A DNA stretch of 10,916 nucleotides from contig CACZHN010000090.1 in the NCBI GenBank assembly GCA_902780985.1, forward strand, positions 1 to 10,916, written 5' to 3'. The notes under the pieces are model-generated. The model saw only the letters and a list, made by a program, of their open reading frames with translations. It was not told where the DNA came from and searched no databases. The stretch is from an uncultured Lachnospiraceae bacterium (GTDB lineage: Bacteria; Bacillota_A; Clostridia; Lachnospirales; Lachnospiraceae). Shown here piece after piece: positions 7,813 through 10,916 of this stretch (its first letter is position 1; each line of letters opens with the position of its first letter). The position numbers and the translations under genes were made by a program.

Positions 7813-7836
7813 ACATAGCTATGTACTAATATACCA
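7813..7836 (-). promoter_or_regulatory. Extended -10 promoter and palindromic operator candidate for the diguanylate cyclase gene
   Basis: TGGTATATT at 7836-7828 is an extended -10 element. A perfect 12-bp palindrome, ACATAGCTATGT (7813-7824), starts three nt further downstream and would cover the transcription start. The -35 region is TTTAAA-like and weak. Regulation by a dimeric repressor is inferred. Confidence 0.5.
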
Positions 7837-7851
7837 CAAATTCGCCACTTT

Positions 7852-7897
7852 AAAAAGAATAAAGAGGAGTTCTTCATGAACTCCTCACACTTTTTTT
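7852..7897 (-). terminator. Intrinsic terminator after the flavodoxin-like gene, possibly bidirectional
   Basis: A 9-bp stem (GAGGAGTTC, arms 7864-7872 and 7878-7886) with a 5-nt loop is followed on the minus strand by TTTATTCTTTTT. It ends the 9387-7908 unit. The plus strand also has seven T residues at 7891-7897 beyond the stem, so it could work both ways. Confidence 0.85.
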
Positions 7898-7907
7898 AGG
7901 TTTCCTT

Positions 7908-9068
7908 TTAGTTCACCTGTCTGAACAGGTCCTTCTTCTTATTCCCGAATTTCTTCGCATCAAATTTCCAGCTGAAATTCGCTATAGCCATGTAGAATTT
8001 TCGTGGGAACTTATCCGGTCCGGCATATATGTTTTCCGTCACTGACGACCTATTGATTGCATCACTGAGTCTATCCATTCCATCCGCCACATGTTTCGTC
8101 GGTCCTTTATGGATATCCTTCGATTCCATCATCATACCCAACATCTCTCCGGCTCCGATTGCCAGTCCGCCGCCATATGTATACCCGCACTTTTTGCACC
8201 AGCTTTTAACCATGTAAAGCAGGTTCCTCAGCTGCTTGCTTTCATAAAGTCCCATGTTCGCAACAACATATATCTTCTTGCTGTTCTTAACACATGACTT
8301 CTCCATCATCTCCATAACTCGAACCGCCGATGAAGGCACTCCATCCACATAAAGAGGCATGCCCAGTACGATTCTGTCGGAAGAATCAAGAATCTTCCTA
8401 AGCTCATCCGATTTCTTGAGATACGGCACAAGGTTTATGCTTTCGACTTCTCCCTTGATATTCTTGGCCAGTGCACCCGTAAATCTCTTGGTGTTGGCGT
8501 TGTCGCCTCTCATACTGCAGTTCAGAATTATAACCTTGTCCGAATGCTCTGCGCCTGCTTCTTTTTCTGCCTCAACAACAGCGCACTTTTCCGGCTCGAT
8601 TTCCTCAAATGCCACCTCTTTTACAATGCCGTGAAAGTTTCTGCACACCGCACTCACATACCGCTTTGCGGCCGCTTTTTCTTTTTCCGTAAGGTCAGTA
8701 CCTCTGAAGATAAATCTGAAGGGCTTATCCTCCGGATATCTCTTCCTGTGATGCATCTCGCCTTCGTATATCTCGAAGTACGGAAGCACCCAGCCGATGC
8801 TTCTGTCGATAACGTTCTTGATAAAACTGCTGAATCCTCCGTAGGTGTATCGGCTGATCACCACCACCTCGTCCGCTTTATGGATCAGCGCTCCCATCCG
8901 CTCATAGCCGTCCTTGATGACGCACTCGCCGGGATTCTTTACCCAGCATCCGAAGCATCCGGCGCAGGGCTTGATGTCCCCGTTATCGGATACGACCTCA
9001 CAGCCCTCGTACTTGGACGAAACTTCACTCCACTCCTGTTCACTTAAATCATGAATCACTAAATTCAT
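7908..9068 (-). CDS. Tandem flavodoxin-like oxidoreductase with iron-sulfur-flavoprotein-type Cys motif
   Basis: A 386-residue protein made of two flavodoxin-like domains. The first (about 1-165) has a C-x2-C-x2-C-x7-C cluster (Cys35, Cys38, Cys41, Cys49), the pattern that binds a 4Fe-4S cluster in iron-sulfur flavoproteins. It is followed by the usual DEVVVISRYTYGGFSSFIKNVIDR segment. The second (about 177-386) has its own beta-1 strand and phosphate-type loop (NCSMRGDNANT), LGMPLYVDGVPSSAVRVME, and an ANMGLYES loop. The first domain lacks the Gly/Ser phosphate loop at its N-terminus, so FMN may bind only in the second domain, or the sites may share cofactors; this is inference. Probable role: cytoplasmic electron transfer or NAD(P)H-dependent flavin or quinone reduction; substrate unknown. 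ATG at 9068 follows GGGAG by 6 nt, and that ribosome site overlaps the stop region of the gene before it, indicating a shared transcript. Confidence 0.85.
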   Translation of the reverse strand: MNLVIHDLSEQEWSEVSSKYEGCEVVSDNGDIKPCAGCFGCWVKNPGECVIKDGYERMGALIHKADEVVVISRYTYGGFSSFIKNVIDRSIGWVLPYFEIYEGEMHHRKRYPEDKPFRFIFRGTDLTEKEKAAAKRYVSAVCRNFHGIVKEVAFEEIEPEKCAVVEAEKEAGAEHSDKVIILNCSMRGDNANTKRFTGALAKNIKGEVESINLVPYLKKSDELRKILDSSDRIVLGMPLYVDGVPSSAVRVMEMMEKSCVKNSKKIYVVANMGLYESKQLRNLLYMVKSWCKKCGYTYGGGLAIGAGEMLGMMMESKDIHKGPTKHVADGMDRLSDAINRSSVTENIYAGPDKFPRKFYMAIANFSWKFDAKKFGNKKKDLFRQVN

Positions 9069-9078
9069 TCTGTCTCCC

Positions 9079-9387
9079 TTATGTCGACACTCCCGATGCA
9101 GGGCCGATCGATGTAATATTAAATGTATTCACCCTGAAATTCTTCTCTATAAGACTTGCCGCACATACTTCCACGATTTCCGAAACACGCGACGGCAGAT
9201 CCTTTGCTGATACTCCCTGAATGCCCTGAACGTATACGATATCGTTCTCTTCTCCCGATCTTTCCGGCGATGCTACTTCCGCTTCTCCGGCTATATCAAC
9301 CATAGCCACAACAACCACCGGATCCCGGTACATGATCTTGTCACTAAAAGTTACTTTGAAAGGTTTGCCAATATTCTCACTACTCAT
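9079..9387 (-). CDS. Unrecognised small protein, first gene of the flavodoxin-like operon
   Basis: A 102-residue protein that I do not recognise. It has a beta-rich N-terminal half (FKVTFSDKIMYRDPVVVVAMVDIAG), an acidic hydrophilic middle, then VQGIQGVSAKDLPSRVSEIVEVC and a second beta-helix-beta stretch ending in GPASG. No signal peptide, membrane segment or metal motif is seen; it is probably cytoplasmic. ATG 9387 is chosen over an adjacent in-frame TTG (9390); GGAGGT lies 9 nt before the ATG and 6 nt before the TTG, so the TTG is not excluded. The gene stops 10 nt before the flavodoxin-like gene, with good coding signals and a clear promoter at 9488-9496, so it is very likely a real gene, perhaps a partner of the flavoprotein. 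Confidence 0.75.
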   Translation of the reverse strand: MSSENIGKPFKVTFSDKIMYRDPVVVVAMVDIAGEAEVASPERSGEENDIVYVQGIQGVSAKDLPSRVSEIVEVCAASLIEKNFRVNTFNITSIGPASGVST

Positions 9388-9487
9388 CAATCAGTTACCT
9401 CCCTATACCCACATTATGTTAACTTCGACTATTTGTATCCGCACTTGGTCTTCTCTCTTTCTTCTCTAAATCGGTTAACACTAGTTT

Positions 9488-9496
9488 ATTATACCA
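9488..9496 (-). promoter_or_regulatory. Extended -10 promoter of the 9387-7908 operon
   Basis: The minus strand reads TGGTATAAT here, a perfect -10 hexamer with the extended TG. No good -35 is visible at 16-18 nt, which extended -10 promoters tolerate. The leader to ATG 9387 is about 95 nt and contains two GTTAAC sites (9418-9423 and 9474-9479) of unknown meaning. Confidence 0.65.
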
Positions 9497-9569
9497 CCTA
9501 TCCCAACATCAAACATTAAAAACAAATTAGAGTTTCAATTAAAAAACCGCCAGTTCGATTATGATGCTG

Positions 9570-9589
9570 ATCACTAATTGTGATATAAT
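9570..9589 (+). promoter_or_regulatory. Promoter and operator candidate of the plus-strand gene
   Basis: TATAAT at 9584-9589, preceded by TGA (extended -10), places transcription start near 9596. An inverted repeat ATCAC-TAATT-GTGAT (9570-9584) touches the -10. This rules against translation from the upstream in-frame ATG at 9561, which would lie before the transcript begins. Confidence 0.6.
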
Positions 9590-9641
9590 GAAGTTCGGAG
9601 AGCGAATTTTGACTTTGGAGAATCAAAAAGAGGTAATTGAA

Positions 9642-9983
9642 ATGGAAATTATCAAACCGGGAGATTATTTTATACAGATAAATTATTACTGGTACGGAGT
9701 AACTTATACAGGTTCATATGACCATATGAGATACCTGATCAAGAGAGAGCCGTCAGCTAATCTTTTTTACAATTCGGATGAAAGAAACAATCCGGATGCC
9801 AGAATGATCGCAATGGTGTGGCCGGAACCTTTCACCATCGAAAAGACAAAACCGGACCTGATCATGACCGAAGAGTTCCCATTCACAGATGAGGGAATCG
9901 AGCAGCTCCGTCAGTGGATCAACTCGCAGTACGACCGGCATAATTTTAAACTTATGGAGGAAGCTGCCTACAAGAAATTTTAG
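9642..9983 (+). CDS. Unrecognised small conserved-looking protein
   Basis: A 113-residue cytoplasmic-looking protein rich in aromatic and charged residues. It opens with GDYFIQINYYWYGVTYTGSYDHMRYLIKREP-type beta strands, continues with MVWPEPFTIEKT and EEFPFTDEGIEQLRQWIN, and ends in a helix. I recall similar short hypothetical proteins in Lachnospiraceae but no function. It is the only plus-strand gene in the window. ATG 9642 is chosen because AGAGGT lies 7 nt upstream and the likely promoter (TATAAT 9584-9589) lies inside the longer frame that begins at 9561. It is divergent from the 9387-7908 operon, convergent with the XRE gene, and ends at a strong terminator 85 nt downstream. Confidence 0.8.
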   Translation: MEIIKPGDYFIQINYYWYGVTYTGSYDHMRYLIKREPSANLFYNSDERNNPDARMIAMVWPEPFTIEKTKPDLIMTEEFPFTDEGIEQLRQWINSQYDRHNFKLMEEAAYKKF

Positions 9984-10031
9984 TCCCTTTTGCGAGTAGA
10001 CTTCTCTGACACGCAACCTTGTATTTTGCTT

Positions 10032-10063
10032 AAATCACGTTTTAAGTGGTTAAAATGTGATTT
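10032..10063. repeat. 14-bp inverted repeat (hairpin) between convergent genes
   Basis: Arms AAATCAC-G-TTTTAA (10032-10045) and TTAAAA-T-GTGATTT (10050-10063) pair with one G-T position and a 4-nt loop. No U-tract follows on either strand, so it is not a standard terminator. It lies directly before the terminator of the plus-strand gene and could act as an RNA-stabilising hairpin or as a protein-binding site. Confidence 0.55.
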
Positions 10064-10067
10064 TCAC

Positions 10068-10103
10068 AGCCGGATTCATCACAGAATCCGGCTTTTCTTA
10101 TTT
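10068..10103 (+). terminator. Intrinsic terminator of the plus-strand gene
   Basis: A perfect 10-bp GC-rich stem (AGCCGGATTC, arms 10068-10077 and 10084-10093) with loop ATCACA is followed by TTTCTTATTT. Its U-tract overlaps the stop codon of the convergent XRE gene. Confidence 0.92.
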
Positions 10104-10319
10104 ATTCACAACAACGATGTCGTCCATAGTGACACCGAACATGTCGGCGATGATGATCATGTTGTCGATGGTTGGCATGCAGTCTCCTCTCATCCACTTG
10201 AAGATTGCCTGCGGAGTTCCGAATCCGCAAACCGCCTGCACATCCTTAACTTTTATATTGCGGGCTTTCATCATATTCTTTATATTCGCCCCTGTTGCCG
10301 CCATATTTACTGTAATCAT
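10098..10319 (-). CDS. Small XRE-family helix-turn-helix regulator
   Basis: A 73-residue protein that is little more than one HTH_XRE (Cro/CI-type) domain. Residues 11-25 form the first helix, about 25-45 the HTH with VCGFGTPQAIFKWMRGDCMP as turn and recognition helix, and 51-68 the last helices (IDNMIIIADMFGVTMDDI). It should bind DNA as a dimer; targets are unknown. ATG 10319 has AAGGA ten nt upstream. A longer in-frame reading back to ATG 10457 would run through two intrinsic terminators and is not supported. A weak promoter (TTGAAA 10367-10362, TTTATT 10345-10340, 16 nt apart) lies just before it. The neighbouring 31-codon unit and the convergent plus-strand gene both have the sequence GTGATATAAT at their promoters, so either could be its target. 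Confidence 0.85.
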   Translation of the reverse strand: MITVNMAATGANIKNMMKARNIKVKDVQAVCGFGTPQAIFKWMRGDCMPTIDNMIIIADMFGVTMDDIVVVNK

Positions 10320-10339
10320 AACGTTCACGTCCTTTCTGA

Positions 10340-10367
10340 AATAAACCTTTGTCTTCACTGTTTTCAA
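10340..10367 (-). promoter_or_regulatory. Weak promoter candidate for the XRE gene
   Basis: TTGAAA (10367-10362) and TTTATT (10345-10340) with a 16-nt spacer match consensus at 5 of 6 and 4 of 6 positions. They lie directly beyond the tandem terminators, where an independent promoter for the regulator would be needed. Confidence 0.4.
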
Positions 10368-10403
10368 AATAAAAACGGAGATACTACTATTTGCAGTATC
10401 TCC
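10366..10403 (-). terminator. Second of two tandem intrinsic terminators upstream of the XRE gene
   Basis: A 9-bp perfect stem (GGAGATACT, arms 10377-10385 and 10395-10403) with a 9-nt loop is followed on the minus strand by GTTTTTATTTT. It backs up the terminator at 10421-10454. Confidence 0.82.
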
Positions 10404-10415
10404 ACAGAAAATAAT

Positions 10416-10454
10416 CCTATAAAAATACCGCCTATGCACTACGGCATAAGCGGT
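10416..10454 (-). terminator. First of two tandem intrinsic terminators, ending the 31-codon unit
   Basis: On the minus strand an 11-bp stem (arms 10444-10454 and 10427-10437, one G-U pair) with loop CGTAGT is followed by ATTTTTAT. It starts 33 nt after the stop of the 31-codon frame. Confidence 0.82.
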
Positions 10455-10487
10455 CATATGTCAAAAGCTTTAATCTACCACCTATAT

Positions 10488-10583
10488 CTATAGCGCATAC
10501 TCAAATAACCCTGACTCTGAATACTGTTCGAGTTCAAGGTATGAATAATAACTATAGGAATATAGATTTCTGAATGTAGTCAT
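10488..10583 (-). CDS. 31-residue Tyr/Ser/Glu-rich small protein in its own transcription unit
   Basis: A 31-codon frame, ATG 10583 to TAG 10488, that ordinary length limits would miss. It is preceded by AAAGGA nine nt upstream and by a promoter (TTTACA 10643-10638, TATAAT 10621-10616, 16-nt spacer), and followed by two tandem intrinsic terminators. The peptide starts MTTFRNLYSYSYYSYLELEQ and continues YSESGLFEYAL. It has seven tyrosines, five serines and five acidic residues against one basic residue. It has no cysteine, no hydrophobic membrane span and no signal peptide, so it does not look like a type I toxin. I do not recognise it. It could be a small regulatory or signalling peptide, or the Tyr codons could belong to a leader peptide; the RNA itself could also be the functional product. 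Confidence 0.55.
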   Translation of the reverse strand: MTTFRNLYSYSYYSYLELEQYSESGLFEYAL

Positions 10584-10615
10584 CGCTTTTCGTCCTTTCT
10601 TAAAACTTTGGGTTG

Positions 10616-10643
10616 ATTATATCACGTTATTTTGATTTGTAAA
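10616..10643 (-). promoter_or_regulatory. Promoter of the 31-codon unit
   Basis: TTTACA (10643-10638), a 16-nt spacer and TATAAT (10621-10616) with an extended TG form the best promoter match in the window: 5 of 6 and 6 of 6 positions. Predicted start near 10609 gives a 5' leader of about 26 nt. Confidence 0.8.
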
Positions 10644-10680
10644 GTATACTCTGGGTATATCCTTTTCAGTCGGAATTATG

Positions 10681-10916
10681 TCAACCAATCAACTTTAAGA
10701 ACTTCTTATCGTTCATCTGCTCGTTGGTCACATATTCTCCGTCGGAGAAAAGTGCATATGTTGTAACAGGAGTCGGCGCATTCTGCGCCTCCTCCCTGGT
10801 TTCGATCTTAACTGCTTTAAACTTAACTCCGTTTTCTTCCGCGGTCTTTTCCAGAATCGGAACGTACTTTGCATTGAACGGGCACTGATTTGTATAGTAC
10901 AGCACATATCCCTTTT
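10681..10916 (-). CDS. YoaP-type N-acetyltransferase, C-terminal part (5' end outside window)
   Basis: The frame is open at the right edge and ends at TGA 10681, so only the last 77 residues are present. They match, from memory, the YoaP-like C-terminal domain found after a GNAT acetyltransferase domain in Bacillus and clostridial proteins: LYYTNQCPFNAKYVP, a middle segment REEAQNAPTPVTTYALF, then DGEYVTNEQM. The CPF motif and the Thr-Pro before the TTYALF strand suggest a thioredoxin-like fold with a single Cys. The GNAT domain itself would lie beyond the window and cannot be confirmed. A GTG at 10905 in the frame is internal, since the domain continues upstream of it (KGY before VLYYTNQ). 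No strong terminator is seen in the 37 nt between its stop and the next promoter. Confidence 0.75.
   Translation of the reverse strand, partial: KGYVLYYTNQCPFNAKYVPILEKTAEENGVKFKAVKIETREEAQNAPTPVTTYALFSDGEYVTNEQMNDKKFLKLIG

Noticed and set aside
9418..9479. Two GTTAAC copies in the leader of the 9387 gene as a hairpin
   Set aside because: The arms are six bases and about 50 nt apart; this could be chance in AT-rich DNA.
9561..9641. Upstream in-frame start for the plus-strand gene at 9561
   Set aside because: The likely -10 box (9584-9589) lies inside this extension, and ATG 9642 has a good ribosome site at the right distance.
10320..10457. Longer N-terminus for the XRE protein, starting at ATG 10457
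   Set aside because: It has no good ribosome site and its mRNA would have to read through two intrinsic terminators. The HTH domain starts after ATG 10319, which has its own ribosome site.
10644..10680. Hairpin GGATATAC / GTATACTTT as terminator of the YoaP-type gene
   Set aside because: Only about five clean base pairs and no proper U-tract; too weak to call.

Overview
The window looks like chromosomal DNA from a low-to-mid GC Gram-positive anaerobe, most likely a clostridium of the Lachnospiraceae type. The reasons are strong AGGAG-type ribosome binding sites, extended -10 promoters (TGnTATAAT), U-tract terminators, and family content typical of that group (YoaP-type acetyltransferase, tandem flavodoxin-like protein, M18 aminopeptidase, Cys-rich small protein). 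This is inferred from protein style; no marker gene is present. No rRNA, tRNA, CRISPR array, transposase or integrase was seen.

Layout from left to right; nearly everything is on the minus strand, so transcription runs right to left. 1-2558: a large SF2 helicase with an N-terminal phospholipase D-like domain and a DUF3427-like C-terminus, cut by the window edge, and clearly more AT-rich (about 33% GC in sampled lines) than its neighbours (about 47%). 2595-5302: a tightly packed cluster, in transcription order Nudix hydrolase, cupin, DUF1275/YoaK membrane protein, metallophosphoesterase (broken by a frameshift with an apparent small deletion), and a Cys-rich small protein; the helicase lies 36 nt beyond. 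A long AT-rich palindrome sits just before the Nudix gene. 5368-7761: a membrane diguanylate cyclase followed by an M18 aminopeptidase, with a promoter and a palindromic possible operator upstream. 7908-9387: an unrecognised 102-residue protein followed by a tandem flavodoxin-like protein with an iron-sulfur-flavoprotein-type cysteine motif, ending at a strong terminator.

9388-9641 is a divergent promoter region. It serves the minus operon above and the only plus-strand gene, an unrecognised 113-residue protein (9642-9983) that ends at a strong terminator. A small XRE-type repressor (10098-10319) converges on it. Upstream of the repressor is a compact minus-strand unit not explained by ordinary gene calling: a good promoter, a ribosome binding site, a 31-codon Tyr/Ser/Glu-rich reading frame (10488-10583), then two tandem intrinsic terminators. 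The window ends in the C-terminal part of a YoaP-type acetyltransferase.

The genes do not form one pathway. The parts most worth attention are the 31-aa transcription unit next to the XRE regulator, the AT-rich helicase as a likely acquired defence-type gene, and the recently broken metallophosphoesterase.
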